Part shown: positions 50,455 through 59,137 of the stretch, one piece after another
Layout: each line of letters starts with the position of its first letter
Position numbering within the stretch: position 1 is the stretch's first letter
Notes under the pieces: generated by a model
The model's database searches: none
The model's input: the letters and a program-made list of their open reading frames with translations, nothing else
Told to the model about the DNA's origin: nothing
DNA from: UBA8337 sp049889915
GTDB lineage: Bacteria > Pseudomonadota > Alphaproteobacteria > RS24
Length of the DNA: 60,182 nucleotides
NCBI GenBank assembly: GCA_049889915.1
Contig: JBMHCM010000114.1
Coordinates: forward strand, 1 to 60,182
Direction: 5' to 3'
Position numbers and translations under genes: made by a program

Positions 50455-50744
50455 ACATCATCCTCCATAAAGGGCGGCGCATGGTCGCCCAGCGTGCCGA
50501 AACGGAAGAAGCGCAGAATGGCAATCGTGCCGATGAAATTGATAAGCGCGTAAAGCAGCGCAATGTCGAGAAACTCCGGACGGCCGTCAAAAAAGCCGTA
50601 AACCGAAATCGCCAACACAGCCAGCGTGCCGACCGTATTGACGGCAAGAACACGGTCGAAAGAGGTCGGCCCCAAAGCGGCACGGGCAATCGCCAGACCG
50701 AAAGCCACGCCAAGCGCCAGCAGAGTGATAGCGAAAATACTCAT
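50451..50744 (-). CDS. mrpF: Cation/proton antiporter subunit F (MrpF/MnhF)
   Basis: A 97-residue, three-helix protein. ARAALGPTSFDRVLAVNTVGTLAVL is the MrpF signature, including the conserved D-R-V motif. Overlaps subunits E and G by four bases each. Confidence 0.93.
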   Translation of the reverse strand: MSIFAITLLALGVAFGLAIARAALGPTSFDRVLAVNTVGTLAVLAISVYGFFDGRPEFLDIALLYALINFIGTIAILRFFRFGTLGDHAPPFMEDDV

Positions 50745-51238
50745 GCATGTGTCTCCTTCGCGGCGGGGGCTTCGAGAGAGGAGACTTTATTGTCCATATC
50801 CGGTTCCAAACAACCGGCGGCAAAATCAGCGGTCAGCCCGTGCACCAAAATCGTGCCGTCGGCTTCATTGACATCAACCGACACGGTGCCGGGCGTCAGG
50901 GTAATGAAATTGGCATGGGTAGCGAGACCGGCCGCGCTGCGCTGGCTGGCTTTTACTTCCACCATTTGCGGCGCCGCCAGCGACGGCTTCAAAATAACTT
51001 TCACTACACCCCAATTGGATTTCAGGATTTCCCAAATCAACCAGAGTGTGACTTTCTGCAACCGGATGAGAATATCCATCGGCAGCCCTTCGCGATCCAA
51101 CACGCCCATGCGAGCGGCGATCAACGACACGCCCAGCGAACTGATAAAGCCGAGGCTCAACAGCAGCCCGGTATAATGACCGGACAGGAGCAGCCAAAGG
51201 CTGTACATCAAGGCTGTTGAAATCAATACGGGGCGCAT
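50741..51238 (-). CDS. mrpE: Cation/proton antiporter subunit E (MrpE/MnhE)
   Basis: A 165-residue protein with two to three N-terminal helices and a cytoplasmic alpha/beta domain. FITLTPGTVSVDVNEADGTILVHGL is the MnhE signature. It heads the ten-gene operon. Its ATG has no Shine-Dalgarno sequence; only 12 bases separate the start from a stable hairpin. Confidence 0.9.
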   Translation of the reverse strand: MRPVLISTALMYSLWLLLSGHYTGLLLSLGFISSLGVSLIAARMGVLDREGLPMDILIRLQKVTLWLIWEILKSNWGVVKVILKPSLAAPQMVEVKASQRSAAGLATHANFITLTPGTVSVDVNEADGTILVHGLTADFAAGCLEPDMDNKVSSLEAPAAKETHA

Positions 51239-51242
51239 GGGA

Positions 51243-51269
51243 GGAAAGGGCGCGTGTTGCCACGCGCCC
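51243..51269 (-). terminator. Terminator-like hairpin between the dehydrogenase gene and the antiporter operon
   Basis: GGGCGCGTG and CACGCGCCC pair perfectly over nine bases around a four-base loop. On the minus strand TTTCC follows, a weak U tract. It ends the short-chain dehydrogenase transcript or attenuates read-through into mrpE. Confidence 0.6.
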
Positions 51270-51280
51270 CTCTTATCGAT

Positions 51281-52192
51281 TTAGGCTTTGCTGGCAGCCT
51301 GAATAAGCTCGAACATACGACCGGTTTGCTCGCCGCCTTGGAACAAGGCTTTGGCATCGTCGTCAATGGTCGAGATGGCGTCCCAATTGGCCGCCACATC
51401 TTCGGCTGTCGGGTTTTCGCCCAAATACATGCCTTTGGTCTCGACAATCGCTGCTGAGGTGTAGGCACCGGCACCGGCGCAAATGATTTTGCCGGTCGGT
51501 GCGCCCTCAGAACACATAAACACAACGGCAGGGGTGACCCGTTCCGGTGTCAGCATGTCTTCCATTTCGGCAGGCATCAGATTTTCCGTCATGCGGGTCC
51601 AAGCAACCGGTGCCAGCGCATTAACGTGGATATTGTCTTTTTGACCTTCCAGCTTCAGCGTGTTCATGAAGCCGACAACGCCCAATTTGGCCGCGCCATA
51701 GTTTGACTGGCCGAAATTGCCGTACAGGCCTGATGATGAGCTGGTGACCATAATGCGGCCATAGCCTTGTTCTTTCATAATCGGCCATACCGCTTTGGTC
51801 GGCTTCATGGTGCCGAACAGGTGCACATCGACGACAAAGGTAAAGTCGCCGATTTCCATTTTGGCGAAGCTTTTGTCGCGCAGCACACCGGCATTATTGA
51901 CCAGCACATCAATGCGGCCATAAGCGTCCATGGTTTGCTTGATCATATTGTCGACACCGGCGTCATCGGTAACGCTGGAGCCATTGGCAATGGCTTCGCC
52001 ACCGGCCGCTTTAATTTCAGCGACAACCGCTTCGGCTGCTTCTGATGAACCGCCTGAGCCGTCCATGCTGCCGCCCAGATCATTGACCACCACTTTGGCG
52101 CCACGACGGGCAAATTCGAGGGCATGACTTTTGCCCAAACCGCCACCGGCACCGGTGACAATGACAACCTTATCGGTAAAATCCAAACTCAT
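51281..52192 (-). CDS. Short-chain dehydrogenase, MFE-2/HSD17B4-like (3R)-hydroxyacyl-CoA dehydrogenase
   Basis: A 303-residue SDR with the NAD site TGAGGGLGKS (13-22), NNAG (99-102) and the active site S151-153, Y165 and K169. The insert VNDLGGSMDGSGGSSEAAEAVV after the cofactor site is characteristic of the dehydrogenase domain of multifunctional enzyme 2. It would oxidise (3R)-hydroxyacyl-CoA, matching the MaoC hydratase at 7394-7846. The start at 52192 follows the AAATAGGGAGA element. Confidence 0.88.
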   Translation of the reverse strand: MSLDFTDKVVIVTGAGGGLGKSHALEFARRGAKVVVNDLGGSMDGSGGSSEAAEAVVAEIKAAGGEAIANGSSVTDDAGVDNMIKQTMDAYGRIDVLVNNAGVLRDKSFAKMEIGDFTFVVDVHLFGTMKPTKAVWPIMKEQGYGRIMVTSSSSGLYGNFGQSNYGAAKLGVVGFMNTLKLEGQKDNIHVNALAPVAWTRMTENLMPAEMEDMLTPERVTPAVVFMCSEGAPTGKIICAGAGAYTSAAIVETKGMYLGENPTAEDVAANWDAISTIDDDAKALFQGGEQTGRMFELIQAASKA

Positions 52193-52197
52193 TGTTA

Positions 52198-52208
52198 TCT
52201 CCCTATTT
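52198..52208 (-). promoter_or_regulatory. Extended ribosome-binding site AAATAGGGAGA of the dehydrogenase gene
   Basis: Identical to the elements at 7852-7862 and 53517-53527, and at the same five-base distance from the start codon. It rules out the in-frame start 20 codons upstream. Confidence 0.6.
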
Positions 52209-52282
52209 GAGAAGGCATAATTCGTTGTGCATGAAGCAAGCGCACGGGTCAAGCGGCTTTGCGGCCGAATTTGACGGCTGCT

Positions 52283-53344
52283 TTATTGTGCCGCAGCCAG
52301 ATGCGGCGGTTGCAAACCGGCTGCCTCGGCCAGCAGCGCATAAGAGCGTTTGCGGGCCTGCAAATCCGGTATCAGGGTCAGGGCAAAAACCTCGGCAATG
52401 TCATGGGCGCGGGCCAGTTCATCAAGCTTGCTGATGACCGTTTCGGCCGTGCCGGTCAGGCTGCGGGCTTCAATCATTGCCAGCAGGGCGGCGTCCTTAT
52501 CATTCGGTTGGAAGGCGTCCGCCTCAGCCAGGCTGGGGAACCGTCCGGCCCGATTTTGCATCAGCTTGGCAGCCCAAATATTGCGCGGCTTAGCGTAATA
52601 GGCAGCTTCTTCAGCCGTGTCTGCGGCCAATACGGAAATTGCCAAAATCGCTTTCGGTTCGGCCAATTGCCGCGACGGCTTGAAATTGTCGCGATAGGTT
52701 TTCAGCGCGCTGTCCAAATTATCCGGATTGATGAAATGCGCATAGACATAAGGCAGGCCAAATTGCGCCGCATGAAACGCCCCGTCACCGCCGGAGCCGA
52801 GCATGTAAAGCGGCACGGCCTCTTGCCCCATGGGCTGCGCATGCAAGCCTTGATAAGGGTGCTCGTCGGGAAAACCGCCTTGTGCGCCGCTTAAGCCATT
52901 GGCGTCTTCCAGAAATTGCATCAGCATTTCCACCTGTTGCGGAAACACCTCCGGCGGCCAAGATTTCGGCCCCGGTTGCAGGGCTGCCGCCGTGCGGGCA
53001 TCGCCGCCCGGCGCACGCCCCAATCCCAAATCAATGCGATTGGGCGCCAAAGTGGTCAGCATGCGAAATTGCTCGGCCACTTTCATCGGGCTGTAATGCG
53101 GCAACATGATACCGCCTGAGCCGATATGAATATGCTGCGTGCGGCTGGCAATATGGGCGATGAGAATTTCCGGCGCCGCCCCGGCAAAGGAGGCGGTATT
53201 GTGGTGTTCGGCCAACCAAAACCTGCGATACCCCAGCGTGTCGAGATATTCAGCCAGCGCCACGGTTTCACTGACCGCTTGCGCGGCCGTGCCGTCGGTG
53301 ACAATGGCGCTCTGGTCCAGCGCATTTAAGGCAAAATCAACCAT
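52283..53344 (-). CDS. LLM-class flavin-dependent oxidoreductase (luciferase-like)
   Basis: A 353-residue TIM-barrel protein of the bacterial luciferase-like superfamily. YRRFWLAEHHNTASFAGAAPEILI (about 37-60), LGLGRAPGGDARTA and LGSGGDGAFHAAQFGLPYVYAHF are typical of the MsnO8/YhbW-like group. It would use reduced flavin or F420 and O2; the substrate is unknown. It lies 90 bases before the short-chain dehydrogenase on the same strand. Confidence 0.87.
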   Translation of the reverse strand: MVDFALNALDQSAIVTDGTAAQAVSETVALAEYLDTLGYRRFWLAEHHNTASFAGAAPEILIAHIASRTQHIHIGSGGIMLPHYSPMKVAEQFRMLTTLAPNRIDLGLGRAPGGDARTAAALQPGPKSWPPEVFPQQVEMLMQFLEDANGLSGAQGGFPDEHPYQGLHAQPMGQEAVPLYMLGSGGDGAFHAAQFGLPYVYAHFINPDNLDSALKTYRDNFKPSRQLAEPKAILAISVLAADTAEEAAYYAKPRNIWAAKLMQNRAGRFPSLAEADAFQPNDKDAALLAMIEARSLTGTAETVISKLDELARAHDIAEVFALTLIPDLQARKRSYALLAEAAGLQPPHLAAAQ

Positions 53345-53483
53345 AGAAAAAAGCTAACCGATGCGCGCCGCACTGGCCAGCCCCGCATGTGCGATATTTT
53401 GTCAAAACGGCTGTCTTGTCCTCAATTTTGCCATTTTTGCCTTGCTGACTCACAAGCCGTCCATCATAGTCACGCGCAGGGAG

Positions 53484-53512
53484 CGCGCGCTTTTGAAGGT
53501 TCAAGGCGCGCG
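53484..53512 (+). promoter_or_regulatory. Stable leader hairpin just before the acyl-CoA synthetase ribosome-binding site
   Basis: CGCGCGC pairs with GCGCGCG over seven bases, and inside it TTGAA-GG-TTCAA continues the stem with a small bulge. It ends four bases before AAATAGGGAGA. No T run follows, so it is not a terminator. It could mask or expose the start region. The rest of the 188-base divergent region holds only weak promoter candidates. Confidence 0.45.
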
Positions 53513-53516
53513 ATAA

Positions 53517-53527
53517 AAATAGGGAGA
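53517..53527 (+). promoter_or_regulatory. Extended ribosome-binding site AAATAGGGAGA of the acyl-CoA synthetase gene
   Basis: Third exact copy of the element, again five bases before the ATG. See the motif finding. Confidence 0.6.
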
Positions 53528-53532
53528 TAGTC

Positions 53533-55236
53533 ATGTATCAAGAGTTGCAGCAAGTGCGGGCGCAAATGACCGGCCCGGACAGCATGTTCGCCGTCAGTGA
53601 AATCGAGGTGCGCGGTGAAACCGTGAAAACCTTCACCAATGCGCCGGCCAGCCTGCGCGAGGTTTGGGCCTTGGCGGCCATGCATGGCGACAAGACCTAT
53701 TTAATTTATGAAGATGAAAGCTGGAGCTATGCCGAGGCCTATGCAGAAAGTGCCTCAGTGGCCGCATGGATGCATGCCAATGGTATTAAGCAGGGCGACC
53801 GCGTGGCTTTGGCCTTCCGCAATTATCCGGAATGGATGATTTGCTATTGGGCGCTGACCTCTATCGGTGTCACCGTGGTGGGCATGAATGCCTGGTGGGT
53901 TACTGATGAAATGCAATATGGCCTGCAAGACAGCGCGCCAAAGGCGTTTATCGGCGATGTTGAGCGGCTGCAGCGCGTGCTGCCACTGAAGAATGAGTTT
54001 CCCGACATGAAGTTCATCGGCCTGCGCCTGCCGGAAGCGATTGACGGGGTGATTGATTATGCCGAATTGCGCGACCATGGCGGCGACATGCCGGAAGCAA
54101 ATATTGATGGCGACGAAGATGCCTGCATTTTCTATACCTCCGGCACGACGGGTCGCCCGAAGGGCGCGCAGCTGACGCAACGCGGCTGTGTGCTGAACCT
54201 GATGAGCGTGGCCTTTATGTCAGCCGCCTCAAACATGGCGGAAGCGATTGCCGCCGGCACACAAGATGAACTGCCGGCCCCCGGCGAAGGCCCGGCGCCG
54301 ACCATGCTGGTCACCACACCCTTGTTTCACGTCACTGCCAATAATTGCGTGTCGCAACCTTGCACGCTGGCCGGTGGCACGCTGATTTTCATGTATAAAT
54401 GGGATGCCGGTGAGGCGCTTAAAATTATCGACAAGCACAAAGTGACCAATTTGTCCGGCGTGCCGGTGATGGCGCGCGAGATTATTTCGCATCCTGATTT
54501 CGACAAATATGACACCTCAACGCTGGTCACATTGGGCGGCGGCGGGGCGCAATTGCAGCCCGATTTGGTCGGTAAAATTGACGAAAAGCTGCAAAATGGC
54601 CAAGCCAATACCGGCTATGGCATGACCGAGACGTGCGGGCTGATTACCGCTGTGGTCGGTAAGTTTTTCCTCGATAAGCCGGAAAGCTGTGGCCCGCTGG
54701 TGCCGACCATGCAAGGCAAAGTGATTGATGCTGACGGCAATGACCTGCCGCAGGGCGAGGTTGGGGAGTTGTGCGTCAAGGGCGGCAATGTCATTAAAGG
54801 CTATCTCAACCGGCCCGAAGCGACGGCTGAGAGCATTCAAAATGGCTGGCTGCGCACCGGTGATATTGCTCGTATTGATGAAGACGGTTTTGTGTTCATC
54901 GTTGACCGCGCCAAAGATATGGTGCTGCGCGGCGGTGAAAACATTTACTGCGCCGAAGTGGAAAGCGCCATTTTTAAACATGATGCGGTGGCAGAAACCA
55001 CGGTTTTCGGTGTTGAAGACGAGCGTTTGGGCGAAGAAGTCGGGGCCGCTGTGGTGCTGGCCGAGGGCGCCAGCCTGACAGCCGACGAATTGCGCGACCA
55101 TTGCGGCAAATTATTGGCAAATTTCAAGATTCCGCGTTATATCTGGCTGCGAACCGAGAAGCTGCCGCGCAATGCCAGCGGGAAATTTCTCAAACGCGAA
55201 TTGCGCGATACGCTGAATCCGGCGGACGCAAGCTAA
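53533..55236 (+). CDS. AMP-forming acyl-CoA synthetase
   Basis: A 567-residue ANL ligase. FYTSGTTGRPKGAQLT (about 198-213) is the phosphate loop, NTGYGMTETCG the A5 motif, RTGDIARIDEDGF the A7 motif, and NASGKFLKRELR holds the catalytic lysine K551. The N-terminal part (residues 40-130) is longer than in the synthetase at 7874-9430. It probably activates medium- or long-chain, or branched, acids for the beta-oxidation enzymes of this window. Confidence 0.9.
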   Translation: MYQELQQVRAQMTGPDSMFAVSEIEVRGETVKTFTNAPASLREVWALAAMHGDKTYLIYEDESWSYAEAYAESASVAAWMHANGIKQGDRVALAFRNYPEWMICYWALTSIGVTVVGMNAWWVTDEMQYGLQDSAPKAFIGDVERLQRVLPLKNEFPDMKFIGLRLPEAIDGVIDYAELRDHGGDMPEANIDGDEDACIFYTSGTTGRPKGAQLTQRGCVLNLMSVAFMSAASNMAEAIAAGTQDELPAPGEGPAPTMLVTTPLFHVTANNCVSQPCTLAGGTLIFMYKWDAGEALKIIDKHKVTNLSGVPVMAREIISHPDFDKYDTSTLVTLGGGGAQLQPDLVGKIDEKLQNGQANTGYGMTETCGLITAVVGKFFLDKPESCGPLVPTMQGKVIDADGNDLPQGEVGELCVKGGNVIKGYLNRPEATAESIQNGWLRTGDIARIDEDGFVFIVDRAKDMVLRGGENIYCAEVESAIFKHDAVAETTVFGVEDERLGEEVGAAVVLAEGASLTADELRDHCGKLLANFKIPRYIWLRTEKLPRNASGKFLKRELRDTLNPADAS

Positions 55237-55270
55237 CAAGGCCGCGCCAAGCGGCAGAATTGAGGGAAGC

Positions 55271-58200
55271 GTGGATTTCAAATCTCGCTTGTTACGCAGT
55301 GCTTTTATCCTGCCGCTCAGCGCCGCTATGGCTTGGGCGCCGGTAGCGCATGGCTTTGAACTGACCGGTGATGAGGACGATACGGAATATACCGCTTCCG
55401 TTGCCACCAGTTCGAACCCAAGCGATGGTGAAAGCATTATCATTAATGGCTCACCGACCGGCACGGGCAATGCGGCTTTGCTGGTTGATGACGACACGGC
55501 GATTATTGTTGATGGCGCAATTACGGTGCGCGACCGCGATGGCGACACGGCCTACACCCTTAACAATGCCATCGGTATTGATATTGCCAATAATGTGACC
55601 TCGGCCTCAGGCATTCGCCTGAAGGATGGCGACATTTCAATCATTGAAGTGCGCGGCCCCGAATATGACGGCGATGACGATGACAGCCTGCCGGACGCCA
55701 ATGATGATGATGAGGACGGCATTATTGAAGGCTCTCCCGCTTTGGCAGGAGACAACACACGCATCGGCCTGCGGGTGCAATCGGGTAACACAATCACCGG
55801 TCCGGTGATTGCTGAAAACGGCTCGTCAATAACCGTGGAAGGCAACGCCGCATCGGTTGGTGATGTTGCCGGCGTCAAAATTGACGGCACGCTGAGCGAT
55901 GATCTGGAACTATGGACCATTATTAATGTGCGCGGCGACCAGGCGCGCGGCGTTGACATTAACGGCACGATTGGCGGCAATTACCGCCAGCGCGGGCCAA
56001 TTGATGTGCGCGGTGAGGACACGGTAGGCATTGATGTCGGCGCTGCGATGACCGGCTCTTTGATGATTGAAGGCCATGTCAATGCGACCGGCTATTCCGC
56101 CTATTCTGCGTCCTCCAATGGGGCGCCGCGCCGTGGTGGCGAGGACACGGATGATACGGATGAGTTTGACGCGACACGCCGCGCTGCCAATCCGGATGAG
56201 CGCCGCCAAAGCGAGGCGGCGGTCAAAATCAGCTCAGCCATTAATGGCGGGGTGATTGTCGGCGGCACGGTCAATCGGGCGCAAACCCGCGATGAGTTTC
56301 GTGACTTTAGCTGTGATGTTGACGATAGTGACTGCTCGGATGACGGTATCAATATTAAGCGGGCTGACGGCCAAGACGTCACCAGCCTGAAAACCGACCC
56401 GTTTCACTATGATGAAAACCGCGGCAATGGCCGCCTGACCAGCTATGGCGAAAGCGCCGCCACATTGTTGATTGCCAATTCGCTGGGCACCAGTGCTGGC
56501 TCGACTGTTGAGACCTTTCTCGATACCACAGATGATGACAATGATGACGACCCGGATGTCAGCGATGATGAAGCCGATTTGTATGACAGCAGCCAAGAGT
56601 TTTTCTTCTCTCATGGTTTGATGAACCGCGGCTCGATTGAAGCCAATGGTCTTTACGACTCGGTCAATAATGGCAGTGGCTATTCAATCGATTTGCCGGC
56701 CACCGCTTTGAAGTTGGATGAAGATGGCGGCGCGGCAACCATTCATGGCGGTATTTTCAATAGCGGCACGATTTCCGCGACCGCCTATAACGCTGATGCG
56801 ATTGCCGTCGATTTGCATGACGGCACATTGACCGATGGTCTGCGGGCTGACGATACGGTGTTTCTCAATGAAGGCACCATTCGCGCCACCATTGCCACCC
56901 ACACCAAAAGCTATAGCGGCGTTACCAAATCAAGCAATCAGGCCGTTGCGGTGAAAGTTGACAGCACAGTGGCGTTCCAAGAAAGCGGTGGCGGCACCAT
57001 TACCACGCCGCAATTCATTAATGCCGGTGCGGTCAGTGCTGCGTCTATACACACGCAATTGAACACCGAAACCAGCGATGACGATGATTACGAGACCGTT
57101 ACCGGTGAGAAGGCAATTGCTTTCGATCTCAGTGCCATTAGCGGTAATTTCGATCTGACGCAGCGTATGCGCGCAGCCGATATGCTGGTCGATGCCAGTG
57201 CGGCGCGTAGCAATACCAATCCGTTCCGCGGCAGTGGTGATTTGGACATTGACCGCTCCGGCGACACGGATGAGGTTGACGACAGCACCGTGACCATTGG
57301 CGACGGCAAAATCGACACGCGTGATGTCACCGCCCCCAGCATTGTTGGTGATGTGAAATTTGGCGGTGGCGCCAATAGCTTCACCGTGCATGCCGGCACA
57401 GTAACCGGTGATATTGATTTCGGTGCCGGTAGCGACAGTTTTTTGCTCGGTAATTCAATGGCGGATGATGAAAATGACGCCAATGACGATGATGATGATT
57501 ACACCGCACCGACAACCACTTTCCGCGGCGCCATTAAAAACACCGGCACGCTGGATATTACGCTTGGTGCGCAGTTTGACAGTGGCGCCACGCAAATCGA
57601 CGGCGAGAAAACCCGGTTGCATTTTGTCGGCCAAGAGGGCCGCGACCTGAACGATGATGGTGATGACAGCGACGCCAATGAAGAATTTGAAGGTCTGGCC
57701 ATTAATGATCTGGAGTTGAACGAAGCGGCCGATTTGCGCTTCACCATCAACCCGGATTTGCTGAGCAATGAAGTGCTGGATGTCACCAATTTGACCCTGA
57801 GCGCCAGTGCCACCATCTCGCCTTTCATCAGCACGCTGATTTCCTCTTCGACGCAAACGGTTGATTTGGTTTCCTATACCAACATCACCAATACCGGCAA
57901 TGTGCCGATTGCCGACCGTCTGGAAGAAGACGGCCATCCGTTAATTTACAAAGTGTCGCTGAAGGATGAGAGCAACACGATTTCTGCCGAGTTCACCCTG
58001 AAGACGGCTACAGAATTGGGCATGAACAAAAATGAAGCAGCGGCCTATCCGGCGGTCATCAGTCATTTCCGCAATAATGACGCGCTGGAAGCGGCGATTA
58101 CCCAAATCGACGACAAAGATGATTTCGACGCTTATTACGGCCAATTGCTGCCGCATTATGGCGACGGCACCATGCGGCAATTATCCGGCCTGGCCGATGC

Positions 58201-59128
58201 GGCAACCGGCGCGGTAGGCCAGCATTTGCAAATCGTCAATGCCGGTGGGCGGCGTGGTGGTGATGGCTGGGCACAGCAATTTGGCGATTATCGCAAGCAA
58301 GACGGCACAGGCGAAACCGGACGCATTAGCGGCACCTCTTATGGTCTGGCCGCCGGTTATGACGCCCCGGCCGGTGTGGTCGATGCGCTGGGCATGTATG
58401 CGCAAATGAGCTTTACCTCAGTGCATGAAAAGCCGGTGCTTGTGCCCAATGCGCTGACCCCCAATCGTGATGAAGTGCGGGCTGAAAGCTTCGGCTTTGG
58501 CGCCTATATGGCCGACCGCATTGGCCCGCTCAGCCTTGAGCTGAACGGTGCGACCAGCTCTGTGACCTTCGACTCGACGCGCAGCGTAAATTTCAACGGC
58601 GTCACCGATGTGGTTGCCGGCAGTTGGGATGCAACCAGCTATGCGGCGTCGGCCCGTTTGGCTTATCCAATCCTCGACTTGACGCATTTGCTGCGCTTGG
58701 AAGTCGGTTTCGACCATTTCGCGCTGGAGCAAGATGGCTATAGCGAACGCACCGGCCGCACTGCAGATCCGGAATTGGCCATGCAGCTATCGTCTGCCGA
58801 GTCGGATATGACCAGCCAATTTATCGGTCTGCGCGGCGGCTATGTCAGTGGCGGCGGCTCATCTGCGGCGATTGTCTGGGAGCCGAATTATTATATCGGT
58901 TACCGCTCCGTCTCCGATTACACGCCATATAAAGCGACCGCCAATTTTGTCGGCAGCAGCGACAGCTTCACCCTGTTGGCGCAAGATGAGCCGACCGACT
59001 CGGTCGATGTCGGCTTCGGGCTGGCCGCGCATAATGAATTTTTTGCCTTTGATTTTAACTATCGCGGCAAATTCGGTGATGGCGAAGAAATGCATGGCGG
59101 CGGTATTTCCATCCGCCTGCTGTTCTAG
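55271..59128 (+). CDS. Autotransporter (type Va) with an aspartate-rich passenger
   Basis: A 1285-residue protein starting at GTG behind GAGGGAAGC. A signal peptide ends near VAHG (residue 28-30). The passenger (about 35-960) has beta-helix-like repeats with N-x-G-T-I turns and clusters of aspartates at about 133-150, 418-437, 602-607, 656-684, 731-747 and 792-808, some like calcium-binding D-x-D-x-D-G loops. The translocator barrel covers about 1000-1285 and ends in ISIRLLF, the aromatic C-terminus needed for outer-membrane insertion. Adhesion or surface coating is a guess. It lies 34 bases after the acyl-CoA synthetase gene. Confidence 0.88.
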   Translation: MDFKSRLLRSAFILPLSAAMAWAPVAHGFELTGDEDDTEYTASVATSSNPSDGESIIINGSPTGTGNAALLVDDDTAIIVDGAITVRDRDGDTAYTLNNAIGIDIANNVTSASGIRLKDGDISIIEVRGPEYDGDDDDSLPDANDDDEDGIIEGSPALAGDNTRIGLRVQSGNTITGPVIAENGSSITVEGNAASVGDVAGVKIDGTLSDDLELWTIINVRGDQARGVDINGTIGGNYRQRGPIDVRGEDTVGIDVGAAMTGSLMIEGHVNATGYSAYSASSNGAPRRGGEDTDDTDEFDATRRAANPDERRQSEAAVKISSAINGGVIVGGTVNRAQTRDEFRDFSCDVDDSDCSDDGINIKRADGQDVTSLKTDPFHYDENRGNGRLTSYGESAATLLIANSLGTSAGSTVETFLDTTDDDNDDDPDVSDDEADLYDSSQEFFFSHGLMNRGSIEANGLYDSVNNGSGYSIDLPATALKLDEDGGAATIHGGIFNSGTISATAYNADAIAVDLHDGTLTDGLRADDTVFLNEGTIRATIATHTKSYSGVTKSSNQAVAVKVDSTVAFQESGGGTITTPQFINAGAVSAASIHTQLNTETSDDDDYETVTGEKAIAFDLSAISGNFDLTQRMRAADMLVDASAARSNTNPFRGSGDLDIDRSGDTDEVDDSTVTIGDGKIDTRDVTAPSIVGDVKFGGGANSFTVHAGTVTGDIDFGAGSDSFLLGNSMADDENDANDDDDDYTAPTTTFRGAIKNTGTLDITLGAQFDSGATQIDGEKTRLHFVGQEGRDLNDDGDDSDANEEFEGLAINDLELNEAADLRFTINPDLLSNEVLDVTNLTLSASATISPFISTLISSSTQTVDLVSYTNITNTGNVPIADRLEEDGHPLIYKVSLKDESNTISAEFTLKTATELGMNKNEAAAYPAVISHFRNNDALEAAITQIDDKDDFDAYYGQLLPHYGDGTMRQLSGLADAATGAVGQHLQIVNAGGRRGGDGWAQQFGDYRKQDGTGETGRISGTSYGLAAGYDAPAGVVDALGMYAQMSFTSVHEKPVLVPNALTPNRDEVRAESFGFGAYMADRIGPLSLELNGATSSVTFDSTRSVNFNGVTDVVAGSWDATSYAASARLAYPILDLTHLLRLEVGFDHFALEQDGYSERTGRTADPELAMQLSSAESDMTSQFIGLRGGYVSGGGSSAAIVWEPNYYIGYRSVSDYTPYKATANFVGSSDSFTLLAQDEPTDSVDVGFGLAAHNEFFAFDFNYRGKFGDGEEMHGGGISIRLLF

Positions 59129-59137
59129 CGTGGCTGT

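Noticed and set aside
43808..51238. A membrane-bound hydrogenase or second complex I
   Set aside because: Only Mrp/antiporter-type membrane subunits are present; there are no NiFe, Fe-S or NADH-binding subunits on either side.
55667..57700. Aspartate clusters of the autotransporter as tandem repeats
   Set aside because: Spacing and sequence differ between clusters and no unit length recurs.
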